Source: Thuidium tamariscinum
Taxonomy: Eukaryota; Streptophyta; Bryopsida; Hypnales; Thuidiaceae
Assembly: GCA_947034885.2 (NCBI GenBank)
Contig: OX344754.2
Location: 24,549,369 to 24,613,368 of the forward strand
Reading direction: 5' to 3'
DNA: 64,000 nucleotides
In this document: piece after piece, positions 41,823 to 51,918 of the stretch
Numbering within the stretch: the stretch's first letter is position 1
Layout of the letters: the number at the start of each line of letters is the position of its first letter
Notes under the pieces: generated by a model
Databases searched by the model: none
What the model saw: only the letters and a program-made list of their open reading frames with translations
Told to the model about the DNA's origin: nothing
Made by a program: the position numbers and the translations under genes

Positions 41823-44800
41823 TGTCGTAGCACAAGGAAGCACAAATCCGTCTGTAGGTGTTAATTTGGCGTTAACATCGTTCAAATGACTCGTGTATTG
41901 TTCCCACAGGATTTTACGTAGATTCCTCAAGATATCCGGAATAACAGGATGCGGAAAACAACCCCAAGACAACAGTAACCGGATTCCTAACCGGAAACTT
42001 CCTCACAACATCCGCATTCCTTTAGATTGCCTTTCTCACCATTCATACATACTTTACCACTCTCACAACAACCTCCAAACAGGGGGGAGTGCCCAAACTC
42101 TGTACCTTCCCCTATCCGGACTCACAGTATCCGACTGGGCGGATTAGGAACCGAAAGGAGTGCCCAAACTCTGTACCTCTTCCGGATCCGGTTTCCGGAT
42201 CCAATCACTCAAGTAACAAATGAAGTTTAGCCTCTGTATTAGAGGGGTCCGCGGTTGGCATTTAGGAAGGATGCGTTGAATCCTACCCTCCTCAGGATTA
42301 TAGTGAATGGAGTTCCACTAAAAGAGAAAAATAACAAAAGACATAAAAGAAATAGGCTGCAAGTTCCTCCTCACAACTAATCCGGATTGCAATCCCAACT
42401 AGTAGGTCACTCAGGAAACCCCTACAAACCCCACATTACTACAATGACAGACTCACCCAAACTCAGTTCCTAAGGCTTAATCTAGGAGCCAGATAACTAG
42501 GGGATCCTAACTGTTTGCACATCCCTCACTTCCGGTTATAGTAGGACCTCAACAACACGTCAATTGGCATGTGCCCACTCTCCTAGCAGAACACACCCAA
42601 TCTAAAAGCGGCTTTCCCACACAGAAGCCTCCAAGTGACTGCAGCAGCTAGACTTCAATCCTAATACACTAGTAGCCTCAACCAAATCACTTCAATTTCC
42701 CGGAACCAGATTCAGACAAAGTCTGGGGGAGACACCTCATCCAAACACCTGCAAACCCAGCTACCTCGCACTATCCAATGGTTCTAGCATTGCACGGTAT
42801 ACCAATCCAGAGTCGAGACTTGTTCAGACCAACTCTTAGAAAGTAGAAATCTGGAAATCAGATTGCAAATGAAAGGAAAAACAGAAGTAGGAACACCCGA
42901 GGCAACCAACTAACAGCCACCCCTAAATACCAACCCAAGGGAACCCTAAAAGCCCCAAGGGAACAAAATCAGAGGACAAGAGAATGCCAGGTGGCATTCC
43001 TTATCCACAAAAGTCACTTTCCTATCCACCCAACTGGACCCGAAAAAAGTGGATCTCAGATCCGAAAAATCCGGATCTGACTGACCAGGTGCATTCTAAG
43101 TGAAAAGCACCTTGCTAACTGCTTCCTACCTACTGGAAAGGTAACTTTCCACCTTTTCCACTAAGTCTGCTCCTCAAAATTCTCTACCTACTCTACTTTC
43201 TATTCCTAACTACTTCTTCATCCGCTTTTTGGGGGAATCCGCATGCTTGGCGGCTCCCTTGCGTGCTGGCTGTTTCCTACTGGTGGAAACCTTTGCCGAC
43301 GCAGCTGCTTTGCCCTTGGAGGGCGTGGCAGCAATCTTACCCTTCCCCGCAGATTTCGGAGGCGTGATTTTCGCCGGGTCTGACGGTTCCGGTTCCGGTT
43401 CCGATCCTGATCCTGATTCCGAATCTGACTCCTCTTCTTCGTGCTCGCTCTGCTCTGGGGACTCATCTTGGTCTGACTCCAGCTCAATGGGACTCTCCCT
43501 CGCCCGCTTCGCTGTAGCCTTCCTCTTCATTGTGCTAGGAACCTTGGGAGATTTCTCGGATACCTTGCTCGGAGGCGTCTCTTGATCCTGGTCTTCCGCT
43601 TGGACTTGCTTTCGGATTTGGGATCCGGGTGTTGCCCCTTCTCCCACATCAAGATCAAGTCGGGAAGCTGCCTTGGGCGCCTGTGGAGTCTTCTCTTCCA
43701 CTGAACCCTTGCCCTTGGATTTCCCAGAATCAAGTGGAGAACCCACTTTGAATTCAGGAACCGGGATTACACTTTCCTTACCCTGGCTGGACTCCTTCCC
43801 CGTTTCCGGATCCGGATACAGCCCAGCCCCTTGCAAAGCCTCCCTGATCTCAAACAGAGTTCTCTCCATCCTCTCACCAAACTCCACTAACACCTTCACC
43901 ATCTTAGAAGCCACTGCCGGCCCTGCCTTATGCACTTCCTCATCAAATAATTTTGCCTTGTTAAGTACATCGCCCGGAATCTTAATAGAATCCCGGATCC
44001 GCTTGAGGATTGCTTGGGACTCACCCGACAACCTCCTAGACTCTTCTGACTTCTTCTCCAACTGACATTGGAGATCCCTAACCTGAGTGGACAATTCCGC
44101 AATCCGGCTTTCCCACTTCCCAATATCCTGATTTTTGAGAAGTTCCTCTATTCTCTCACACAAAACAGAGGGACTGATGTTTCCCAGCAGTCTACATGCC
44201 TTCCGGACTTCCTCTCTTTCCCCACTCTGATCCTTTCGGATCCTCTCCAAATCCGCAATAACAATTCCTAACGGATCCTCCTTCCTATCACTCGGCCAGA
44301 CCGGATCCTCTTTCACTTCCTCAACCTCTGGCTCCTTTCCCTTCCTTGAAACAGGAACCTTCTCTTGCTTTCTCTCCTTCTCTGAAGATCCTGGTCCTTT
44401 TGAACCTTCCTTTCCCTCTCTCTCTTCCTCACTTTCTGATTCCGGGGGAGGACTGATGTCAAACTTCAGCATCACTGAAGCGGACTTGTACATAGTGGCC
44501 TCTCTGTCCCTTAGCAAATCAAGAGAGTGATATAGATGGAAGAGAAAAGGACTGAGGATAGTGGGTTTAGACTTTCCGGCCAAGGTTACTAACTTTCCTA
44601 CATGATCCCGGATTACCATTCCCCAACTAACCTTTCGGTCCCCAGATAATGCCCCAAAGATCGTGTTGGCTATCGTGGTTGTAATCCGGGTTGGCCTTTC
44701 CGGATACAGAATCGGAGTTAGGAATTCAAGCACTCTCCTATCCCTCTTGCTTGCACATTCCGCGACTATATACCCGTCCTTAGGATGCGGTGGTTTGGAG

Positions 44801-45814
44801 AACTTACCCTTCAAGAACTTGTCCGTCCTTGAGGCTCCTCCTTCTCCCTCCTTAGGAAACCCATACGCCTTCCTCCACAGCTCCGCTGTCCACCGGTTAG
44901 GAAGCGCCCTAACAGTCCGGTTCCACTCACTGGACTGATCCTCCATCACCTCCCGGACCATGTCTTCGTCTTTGAGGTTCCATGGGCGCTGCAGCAACCC
45001 TAGGCAGCCAATCTGGGTCAGGTCCTCCTCCAAATAAGCGCGCTCCTTGGCATCCTTGGGCACTCCCGGAGTTACGGACTTTAGGTTCACGAAAACCGGA
45101 TCCTCTGCTTCCTTGGACTTCCCCATCTCTCACTCAGATAGGCGCTCAAGGTTCCAAGACGGATTATCTCACCACAAAACCCTCAAAACGCAACCAGCGC
45201 TCAAAGAACCACGAGGTGCTCACTCAAAACCCTCTTACTTCAAGTCGGCCGTGCGCCCTTCCGCGATACAGGAACCGGAAACTCTGTAGCCCTAAAAGAC
45301 TCAAACTCCCGCCCTTGCAACACAAAAGAGCTCTCAAAAACACACTCAAGAAACACCAAACTGAATCGTCACCAAATGAGAGTGACGACCCCTCCATCAG
45401 CCATGACCCCTGGAATCCCAGAACTAGCCGTTTAACTGACAGTTCCGTGATTTCCGGATGTCCCACCGTTAGGGTTTCATCCAATTTCTCCTGGCGGCGC
45501 CGTCTTTGCCGGTTAGGGTTCCGTTGGCTCCTGGACAACTGGTGGTGGCCTTAGGATGACACCTGGACCCTTCCACGATCCTAGGGCTGAACCCCAGATC
45601 CTCAATCCGGTTCCGGATTTTCCGGTTAGGTAAGGGTTTCTACTTCCCTTTCTTAACCTAATTATCCCAATTGGATGTCTCCAACTTCCACCTCTTCCTA
45701 ATCTTACTAACTTTCCCTATTCTTGACCAAAGAATCGAAAAATTTCTCTAAGATTAGCTTCCTTATTCCTAATTCTATACTAAATATTAAAAACCTGTAT
45801 TCTAGGTTCCCACA
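41823..45814 (-). repeat. 3' LTR of the gypsy element
   Basis: 3,992 bp, offset exactly 10,096 bp from the 5' LTR. It contains the 638-codon ORF at 43,210-45,126, with 688 bp before it and 1,387 bp after it. Five single-base differences from the other LTR, all transitions, lie between 42,515 and 42,798. Confidence 0.95.
43210..45126 (-). CDS. LTR-encoded protein, 638 aa (3' LTR copy)
   Basis: An ATG-started ORF wholly inside the LTR. The first 230 residues are mixed alpha-helical (including RALPNRWTAELWRKAYGFPK and SWGMVIRDHVGKLVTLAG), in outline like the uncharacterised helical domain of extra ORFs in Athila-type elements; this similarity is from memory and weak. Residues of about 230-300 are strongly charged. 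A coiled coil follows around 340-400 (WESRIAELSTQVRDLQCQLE). The C-terminus is an acidic Glu/Ser tract followed by a basic Lys/Pro/Ala tail ending SPKKRMKK, typical of a nuclear or nucleic-acid-associated protein. No catalytic motif seen. The protein is identical in both LTRs. Confidence 0.75.
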   Translation of the reverse strand: MGKSKEAEDPVFVNLKSVTPGVPKDAKERAYLEEDLTQIGCLGLLQRPWNLKDEDMVREVMEDQSSEWNRTVRALPNRWTAELWRKAYGFPKEGEGGASRTDKFLKGKFSKPPHPKDGYIVAECASKRDRRVLEFLTPILYPERPTRITTTIANTIFGALSGDRKVSWGMVIRDHVGKLVTLAGKSKPTILSPFLFHLYHSLDLLRDREATMYKSASVMLKFDISPPPESESEEEREGKEGSKGPGSSEKERKQEKVPVSRKGKEPEVEEVKEDPVWPSDRKEDPLGIVIADLERIRKDQSGEREEVRKACRLLGNISPSVLCERIEELLKNQDIGKWESRIAELSTQVRDLQCQLEKKSEESRRLSGESQAILKRIRDSIKIPGDVLNKAKLFDEEVHKAGPAVASKMVKVLVEFGERMERTLFEIREALQGAGLYPDPETGKESSQGKESVIPVPEFKVGSPLDSGKSKGKGSVEEKTPQAPKAASRLDLDVGEGATPGSQIRKQVQAEDQDQETPPSKVSEKSPKVPSTMKRKATAKRARESPIELESDQDESPEQSEHEEEESDSESGSGSEPEPEPSDPAKITPPKSAGKGKIAATPSKGKAAASAKVSTSRKQPARKGAAKHADSPKKRMKK

Positions 45815-45828
45815 TCACCCCATTTTCA
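45815..45828 (-). other. Polypurine tract
   Basis: The purine-rich AAAATGGGGTGA lies immediately before the 3' LTR on the minus strand, about 50 bp after the pol stop. This is where plus-strand DNA synthesis would be primed. Confidence 0.75.
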
Positions 45829-45876
45829 AATGTGAGCGTCCCCGTGAACACTAGACTAGTATTTTCAATATGGATC

Positions 45877-48800
45877 CTAATACTGATCAGGATCATCCTC
45901 ATCCGGATTGGAATCCGTATCCGAGAATGATTCTGGATCATAACGCTTGACCCTGGATCCATTGATCCGTGTATCAAGCCATGTTCCCTGTAAGTCCTCA
46001 AGCTGGAGAGAGCCATTAGAGAAGATCTGACTTACTCTGTAGGGTCCCATCCACCTTGTATGAAGCTTACCCGGAAACTCTTCATGACGGTTGTCATAAA
46101 GCAACACCAATCCACCTTCCCTCACACCATGATCCTTCGGTAGCCTTGCATCGAAATCCTTCTTTCTCTTGTGTTGGACAGATATGGTCCTCTCCAGGGC
46201 GTCTCCTCGTGCTTCCTCCAAATCCTCGATTGCTAACAACCGGAACTTAGGATCCGGATCTGACCTTCCTCTTCTGGATGCCATAACTCTCAGCGTCTCG
46301 ATCTCCATCTCTATCTTGTGAAGTGCTGCTTGTCCAAAAACAAGGAAGAATGGGCTTCTTCTAGTTGTTGACTTCTCCGAAGTGTTGTACGCATGAACTG
46401 CAGATGGTAGTTTCCTATCCCAATCCGTTTTGTGTGCGGAAACCATCTTGTTCAAGCTCTTCCCAACAATCCCATTTGCTCTTTCCGTAAGCCCATTCGC
46501 CTTAGGATTGTAAGGGGTTGTCTTCCTGTGCTTGATCAGGTAAGTGGATGTGATGTTCTCAATCACATCATTTAGGAAGTGGGTTCCTCTATCACTGACT
46601 AGCTCCAAAGGATGCCCAAAACGCATCATAATTTCCTCAAAAAGAAAAGAGGCTGCTGTAGAGGCATCATTCTTCCTGGTTGCTCTAGCTTCCACCCACT
46701 TGGTAGCATAATCCGTCGCCAAGATGATGTACCTCTTCTTCCGGGCGCTGACCGGATTGATAGGACCAATGAAATCAATCCCCCACTTCTCAAACGGAGC
46801 AAGTGGTATGATGGGAGTGAGAGGCCAGTGGTTTCTGAAGGCAGGCGCACCCGTCCTCTGACACTGATCACAACTTCCCACAAAGGATTTGACATCCCGG
46901 ATCATCGATGGCCACCAGTATCCGGAAGTTCGGATCCGGTTGACAGTGGTGATGGCGGCAAAATGCCCTCCCGAGGATCCGGAATGGAGAGCACTCATCA
47001 CTTGCTTCCTTTCCTTCTTCTCCAAGCACCTCCTCAGCTGGTCATCTGCCCCCATTTTGAACAACACCCCATGGATCAAAGAATAGGGTGCCACTTTGTG
47101 TTGAAACACAATTTTCTCTTCAAGAGAGTATCCATCCGGATATTTCTGACTCAACAGGTAGTCAATAATATCTTGGAACTCTGAAGACGTATCCCCTTCA
47201 ATGTGGAATACTGCAGCATCTTTTACAGATGTGGTTCCGGATTCCGGTTGCTGAAAACCCTCATCCGTGAACTCATCCGGAAACTCTGCTGTAATCTCTG
47301 TTGCTGCTTCCGGTCCTCTCATTCGGGATAGGAAATCAGCATTGGCATTCGCCTTGCCTGCTTTCACTACCACCTCGTAGTTGAACTCCTGCAACAACAA
47401 TATCCATCTAGCTATCCTTCCGGATAGATCCGGTTTATTCACTAAGTACTTAAGGGAATCATGATCCGTATGGAAAATGACTTTGTATCCCAAAAGGTAG
47501 TGCCGGAACTTTTTGCAAGCATAAACCACAGCAAGGGCTTCCCTTTCAGTTGTGGTATACTTCCTCTCAGCTAGACTCATTTGCCTACTGGCATAGTAGA
47601 TAGGACACTCATTCTTTTCCTCAGACTGCCAAAGAATGGCTCCTAAACACCATCCGGATGCGTCTAGGGTTACATGGAATTCCTGTTTCCAATCCGGGGG
47701 AGACAGGATAGGAGCCTTGACTAATCTCAACTTTAAATCCTCAAAGGCTCTCTGTCTCTCCTCAGTCCAGATGAACTCTACTTCCTTTTTCAGGAGTTCC
47801 GTAAGTGGGATAGCCAGTTTGGCATAACCCTCAATGAACCTCCTATAGTAACCAACACATCCTAGAAATCCGCGGATTTCTCTAACACATGTGGGAGGAA
47901 TCAGGGCTAGGATAGCCCTGACCTTATCCACATCAACTTCCAATCCTCTTCTGCTGACCACATGTCCCAACAGAATCCCTGACTGCATTCCCAGGAAACA
48001 CTTACCCGGATGTAGTTTTAATCCAGTTTCCTTGCATCGGATGAAGGTCTTCTCCAGGAACTCCAGGTGCTTGTCTTGCTTGCTAAACACAGCAAAATCG
48101 TCAATAAACACCTCCAAGAAATGTCTTAGGAAATCCCGGAAGATATCCATCATCAACCTTTGGAAAGTTCCGGGTGCATTGCACAATCCGAATGGCATCC
48201 GGTTGAAAGCAAATGTCCCCCACTCCGTGGTAAATGTTGTCTTCAGTTGGTCTGCCAAACGGATAGACACTTGGTTGTATCCGGAAAATCCATCTAGGAA
48301 GCTGTAGCATTCCTGACCAGATACGTGATCTAGGATTATATCTGTAAATGGAAGCGGAAAGTAGTCCTTCTTCGTGGCAGCATTCAGCTTCCGGAAGTCT
48401 TGACAAACCCGGATCTTCACCTTCCCATCTGCTCCCACCTTTTTAGGAACAACCACAATAGGTGAAACCCATTCCGAGTTGTTAACCGGATAGATGAATC
48501 CGGCTTCCAACAGCCTGTCAATCTCCTCCTTCACCATGAGTGAATACCTTGGATTCAGCCGGTATTGACGTTGCCTGATAGGAACAGCTCCCTCAACTAA
48601 GTCAATCCGGTGTTCCCCTAGATCCGGTGGGATCCCACACAAATCTGAGGATGTCCAAGCAAACACATCCACATACTTCCTCAACAACCGAACATAGTTC
48701 CTCTTCTCTGTTCTGCTAAGAGATTTACTAAGGAAAAAGGATTTTCTTGGTTCAACCTCTACCTTCTCATAATCCGAAGGATTGACTATGTTCTTAATCC

Positions 48801-50103
48801 GATCCGGTTCCAGTTCCTCCGTCTGGGATTGGATCTCACTCCAAGGAAGATCAGACTTCCCTTGAGTCAAACCAACAGTGGATAAGTTGCCTTCTTGAAT
48901 CTGCTGCCTTATCCAATCTGTTGTCATAGGAACATTGGCTTCTCCAAGTGATCGGTCCTCCAACTGACCGGATGCGGATCCTAAAACCGGATCAGGAACT
49001 TTCTTCTCTTCAGGCTCGCCCAACTCTAGGATTGGCTCTGGAAATTCGAAATCCATTTCAGTCATCCCATCAAAATCCTCCACAAAGTTGACAGATGCGG
49101 AAGAATCCTCCGGATCTGACCAATCAGTGGTGTACCCATCCGAATCACTTGTTTCTCCCATGTGTTCCTCATTCTTCCAAGGAATCTGGATACTGGGTTG
49201 CCCCATCACAAACTCCTTGTGTCCCCAATCTACAATCACCCTTGCAGCATACAACCAGGGTCTTCCAAGTAGCAAAGGAAATGGTCTTCCTTTGTTTACC
49301 CGGATGATCACAAAGTTCAGGAGGTAGGTCTCCTTCCCGATCCGGGTTGGAACTTGGGAAAGTCTTCCAACCGGAACAACACGAGATTGATCCGCCATCC
49401 GCAACACTTGGTCTGTGGTTTCAAAGGTGGTGATTCCTAAGTCAAAGGCAGTATCCTCCAACATTAGGTTCACTCCAGATCCTCCATCCACCAAAACTTT
49501 GGGAATGGAACATCCCTCAATCTCCACAACCAGCTCAGGTGGTCCATAATCCTCCACTTGTGCAAAGTTGATTGCCACTGCAGGAAGCTTAAATCTTCTC
49601 TTCCTCCTCTTGGTCCATGCATCCCGGATCAGCTTTTGATAATTGGCATTATCATGAAGAAGTTGCCCAATTGTAACATTGGCCTTCTGATCCTTGATGT
49701 CCTGCAAAATGTCATACTCATTCTCTCTTCCCTCTGGTCTAATGAAAACTGGGGTGTCATTAAACCTGACTTTCCGCGGTGAGGTTGGGAAACCGGAAAC
49801 CGGAACTTCTTCCTCCCGTCGACTGGATTCGGAATTCCTAAGTTCCCGTCTCACCTCCTCACTCACATCCTCGGAAATCCTCTTGGGTTGTACCCCATTT
49901 TCCGAGGTTGCTATGGGTATAGCAATTCCGGATTCATCCAAGTGATTAGAATCACTGGAATCCGGTTCCTGCCGTCTCTCTCTACTAGCAAGTCTACTGG
50001 TCCTAATCTTACGTCTATCTAACTTCCTAGTCTTGGTGGAGCTACGGGTTTCTATTCTATGTACTGTCTGTCCTACTCTATCCAGCAACCCCACCCCTAA
50101 GGG
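45877..50103 (-). CDS. pol: Pol polyprotein (protease, reverse transcriptase, RNase H, integrase)
   Basis: About 1,408 codons, open directly after the gag TGA and in the same frame. There is no ATG at its beginning (the first plausible codon is GTG at 50,094), so it is probably made as a gag-pol fusion. Protease: VDGGSGVN near residue 200. RT: DYFPLPFTDIILDHVSGQ and FIDDF near 665. RNase H: TLDASGW near 810 and HTDHDSLKYL. Integrase: zinc-binding HSGSSGGHF...CDQC near 1,035-1,080, then D (WGIDFIGP), D (VSDRGTHF) and E (GLTERAN) with a D-35-E spacing. The C-terminus has RWMGPYRVSQIF without a chromodomain. No internal stop or frameshift was seen, so all enzymes look intact. Confidence 0.93.
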   Translation of the reverse strand, partial: PLGVGLLDRVGQTVHRIETRSSTKTRKLDRRKIRTSRLASRERRQEPDSSDSNHLDESGIAIPIATSENGVQPKRISEDVSEEVRRELRNSESSRREEEVPVSGFPTSPRKVRFNDTPVFIRPEGRENEYDILQDIKDQKANVTIGQLLHDNANYQKLIRDAWTKRRKRRFKLPAVAINFAQVEDYGPPELVVEIEGCSIPKVLVDGGSGVNLMLEDTAFDLGITTFETTDQVLRMADQSRVVPVGRLSQVPTRIGKETYLLNFVIIRVNKGRPFPLLLGRPWLYAARVIVDWGHKEFVMGQPSIQIPWKNEEHMGETSDSDGYTTDWSDPEDSSASVNFVEDFDGMTEMDFEFPEPILELGEPEEKKVPDPVLGSASGQLEDRSLGEANVPMTTDWIRQQIQEGNLSTVGLTQGKSDLPWSEIQSQTEELEPDRIKNIVNPSDYEKVEVEPRKSFFLSKSLSRTEKRNYVRLLRKYVDVFAWTSSDLCGIPPDLGEHRIDLVEGAVPIRQRQYRLNPRYSLMVKEEIDRLLEAGFIYPVNNSEWVSPIVVVPKKVGADGKVKIRVCQDFRKLNAATKKDYFPLPFTDIILDHVSGQECYSFLDGFSGYNQVSIRLADQLKTTFTTEWGTFAFNRMPFGLCNAPGTFQRLMMDIFRDFLRHFLEVFIDDFAVFSKQDKHLEFLEKTFIRCKETGLKLHPGKCFLGMQSGILLGHVVSRRGLEVDVDKVRAILALIPPTCVREIRGFLGCVGYYRRFIEGYAKLAIPLTELLKKEVEFIWTEERQRAFEDLKLRLVKAPILSPPDWKQEFHVTLDASGWCLGAILWQSEEKNECPIYYASRQMSLAERKYTTTEREALAVVYACKKFRHYLLGYKVIFHTDHDSLKYLVNKPDLSGRIARWILLLQEFNYEVVVKAGKANANADFLSRMRGPEAATEITAEFPDEFTDEGFQQPESGTTSVKDAAVFHIEGDTSSEFQDIIDYLLSQKYPDGYSLEEKIVFQHKVAPYSLIHGVLFKMGADDQLRRCLEKKERKQVMSALHSGSSGGHFAAITTVNRIRTSGYWWPSMIRDVKSFVGSCDQCQRTGAPAFRNHWPLTPIIPLAPFEKWGIDFIGPINPVSARKKRYIILATDYATKWVEARATRKNDASTAASFLFEEIMMRFGHPLELVSDRGTHFLNDVIENITSTYLIKHRKTTPYNPKANGLTERANGIVGKSLNKMVSAHKTDWDRKLPSAVHAYNTSEKSTTRRSPFFLVFGQAALHKIEMEIETLRVMASRRGRSDPDPKFRLLAIEDLEEARGDALERTISVQHKRKKDFDARLPKDHGVREGGLVLLYDNRHEEFPGKLHTRWMGPYRVSQIFSNGSLQLEDLQGTWLDTRINGSRVKRYDPESFSDTDSNPDEDDPDQY

Positions 50104-51732
50104 TCAGCTTTCCGGGTTCTCAATTCCGGATTTGGATCCGTAGTTGAGTCCGGTCTGATCTCTAGGAGGGACCTCTACTTGTTTATACACTACCCGGGTC
50201 TGTGGTGCTTTCTGACACTGAGATGCCATGTGCCCATACTCCTGGCAATTCTGGCATGGTAGAATCATAGGCGCCCCTTGCCCTGGTCCTTTGAATGGAC
50301 AAACATTGGCATAGTGATCCGGGCTACCACAAATGAAGCAAAACCCAAATGGTTTTGACTGAGGAATCATGCCCGGATGAACAGACCTAGGAACAACATT
50401 AGCCCTTACCAACTGCTGAGGTGCTCTCCCTCTGCCGTAGGTAGGCTGGACTTGGAAGACAGGATTAGTATCCTCAACTTCCTCATCATCCGGAATAGTG
50501 ACATACACCTCTCCTTCCGGATTCACGTAATGGACCCGCCTCACAGGGGGTCTATTACACTCACTGGCAAAGTGGCCAGCTTCTTGGCACCTTGGGCACC
50601 ACACATTTGCTCTGCTTGTTGGCACGGTCTTCCTCGGGTTCCGGTTTTCCGCCAAATTGACCTTGATGGCTTCAAGCGACTCCTGGATGCTCTTCATCAG
50701 CTTCTTTGAGTCGTCTTGCTCAACCTTCACCTTCACAACGCCTTTACCTTTGTCTGACTTGGAGCTCTTGTGATGATGACCGTGTCTATGTCGGGATCCG
50801 GATCCGGATGCAACTCCAGGATCTGAATCCGAACTGTCTGACTGGGAAGCGGGAGTGGAAGATCCACTGCTCGAACTTGAGCTGCTGGAGTACTTTCTCC
50901 TTCTTCTCTCCTTCTTGTAGTGCTTCTTGCTCTTCCTCTCACTTCTCTTCAAAGCATTCCGGAGGGATTGGGCAGAATCCTCATAATTTTGAGCGGCTTC
51001 CATGGCTTCCCTCAATGTGGCTGGGCGTGCTTGTCGGATCTGGAATCCCATTTCTTCAGGAAACCCTACAACATACCACTCAACCTGCACACTAGGAGCG
51101 ATTTCCGTGGTCAACTTTAGGATCAGGGCCTTCACTCTCTGCCCATACCTCCTAACTGACTCATCCGGTTTCATGGTCATCCTACTCAATCTTCCTAAGG
51201 CTCGTGCTTCACCTCCAGCCTCTCTAAAAGTCCTGACGAAAAGATTAGTAAGCTGATCCCAATCATTCCGGGTAATAACCGGAACGTCTTGGTACCACTT
51301 TAGTGCTTCTCCCTTGAGTAGACCCTGGAAAATGCGCTGCTTTGCCTCAAAGTCCTCCTGATTTGCTGTGGCAATGGACTCAAATTCACAAAGCCAATCG
51401 TCAACATCCTCACTTCCATCTCCTCTAAATCTGCTATACTTCAGACGTGTGGAAGGAGCCATGACAATATGCTCAGATTCCGACTCAACTCGTTCCTCTT
51501 CCTCGTCAGACGGAACCGGAACTTCCCCAGTCAAAACCGGGTCCGGTTCTGCAATAGGAGTTGTGTAAACTTCCCCTTCTACTGCCTCTACTACAATCTC
51601 TTCCTGGACTTCAAACACAGGACGCTCTCTGGGGTCTGTATTGACTCCAGGTAACTCATGCACAAGTACCTCTCCTCTCCTAATCCGGGCAGACCTTCTC
51701 TCAGAGGTTCCTCCTTTCTCTGTCCTTTTCAT
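50104..51732 (-). CDS. gag: Gag polyprotein with three zinc knuckles
   Basis: 542 aa from ATG 51,732-51,730 to TGA 50,106-50,104. The frame is open about 30 codons further upstream but has no ATG there. The capsid-like Retrotrans_gag region spans roughly residues 100-260 (WLCEFESIATANQEDF, LLKGEALKWYQDV, DQLTNLFVRTFRE). A Ser-rich, Arg/Lys-rich stretch follows. Three CCHC knuckles come next: CPRCQEAGHFASEC (near 377), CFICGSPDHYANVC (near 464) and CQNCQEYGHMASQC (near 490). Gag forms the particle and binds the RNA. Ending on a single TGA followed by C in frame with pol suggests stop-codon readthrough as the gag-to-pol switch. Confidence 0.92.
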   Translation of the reverse strand: MKRTEKGGTSERRSARIRRGEVLVHELPGVNTDPRERPVFEVQEEIVVEAVEGEVYTTPIAEPDPVLTGEVPVPSDEEEERVESESEHIVMAPSTRLKYSRFRGDGSEDVDDWLCEFESIATANQEDFEAKQRIFQGLLKGEALKWYQDVPVITRNDWDQLTNLFVRTFREAGGEARALGRLSRMTMKPDESVRRYGQRVKALILKLTTEIAPSVQVEWYVVGFPEEMGFQIRQARPATLREAMEAAQNYEDSAQSLRNALKRSERKSKKHYKKERRRRKYSSSSSSSSGSSTPASQSDSSDSDPGVASGSGSRHRHGHHHKSSKSDKGKGVVKVKVEQDDSKKLMKSIQESLEAIKVNLAENRNPRKTVPTSRANVWCPRCQEAGHFASECNRPPVRRVHYVNPEGEVYVTIPDDEEVEDTNPVFQVQPTYGRGRAPQQLVRANVVPRSVHPGMIPQSKPFGFCFICGSPDHYANVCPFKGPGQGAPMILPCQNCQEYGHMASQCQKAPQTRVVYKQVEVPPRDQTGLNYGSKSGIENPES

Positions 51733-51892
51733 GAGGATATCCTCTTCCGTAACTATATGATTTCCCTCAAAGAGAAAGAATTCTAACAGTCTGTTCGGCC
51801 CAGGAAAGAATCCAAACAACTTGTGTATAAATACTGACTACGAATTGGCAATCCTAAAACTGCCCGGAAACTCAAAGTACCTAGACTAAAAA
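51733..51892 (-). other. Untranslated leader between primer-binding site and gag
   Basis: A short leader of about 160 bp. A TAG lies in the gag frame upstream, so gag should begin near 51,732. A packaging signal would be expected here but cannot be recognised from sequence alone. Confidence 0.5.
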
Positions 51893-51910
51893 TCCCCGGC
51901 AGCGGCGCCA
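51893..51910 (-). other. Primer-binding site
   Basis: TGGCGCCGCTGCCGGGGA lies 8 bp after the end of the 5' LTR. From memory it is complementary to the 3' end of plant tRNA-Asp with one mismatch, the primer usually reported for Athila/Tat-type elements. Confidence 0.8.
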
Positions 51911-51918
51911 CTTCTTCG

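Noticed and set aside
43229..45554. Several plus-strand ORFs of 67-190 codons over the LTR
   Set aside because: They are antisense shadows of the 638-codon ORF or lie in LTR flank; duplicated exactly at 53,325-55,650 because the LTR is duplicated.
45877..46250. A chromodomain at the end of integrase
   Set aside because: The C-terminal residues after RWMGPYRVSQIF lack the chromodomain aromatic pattern.
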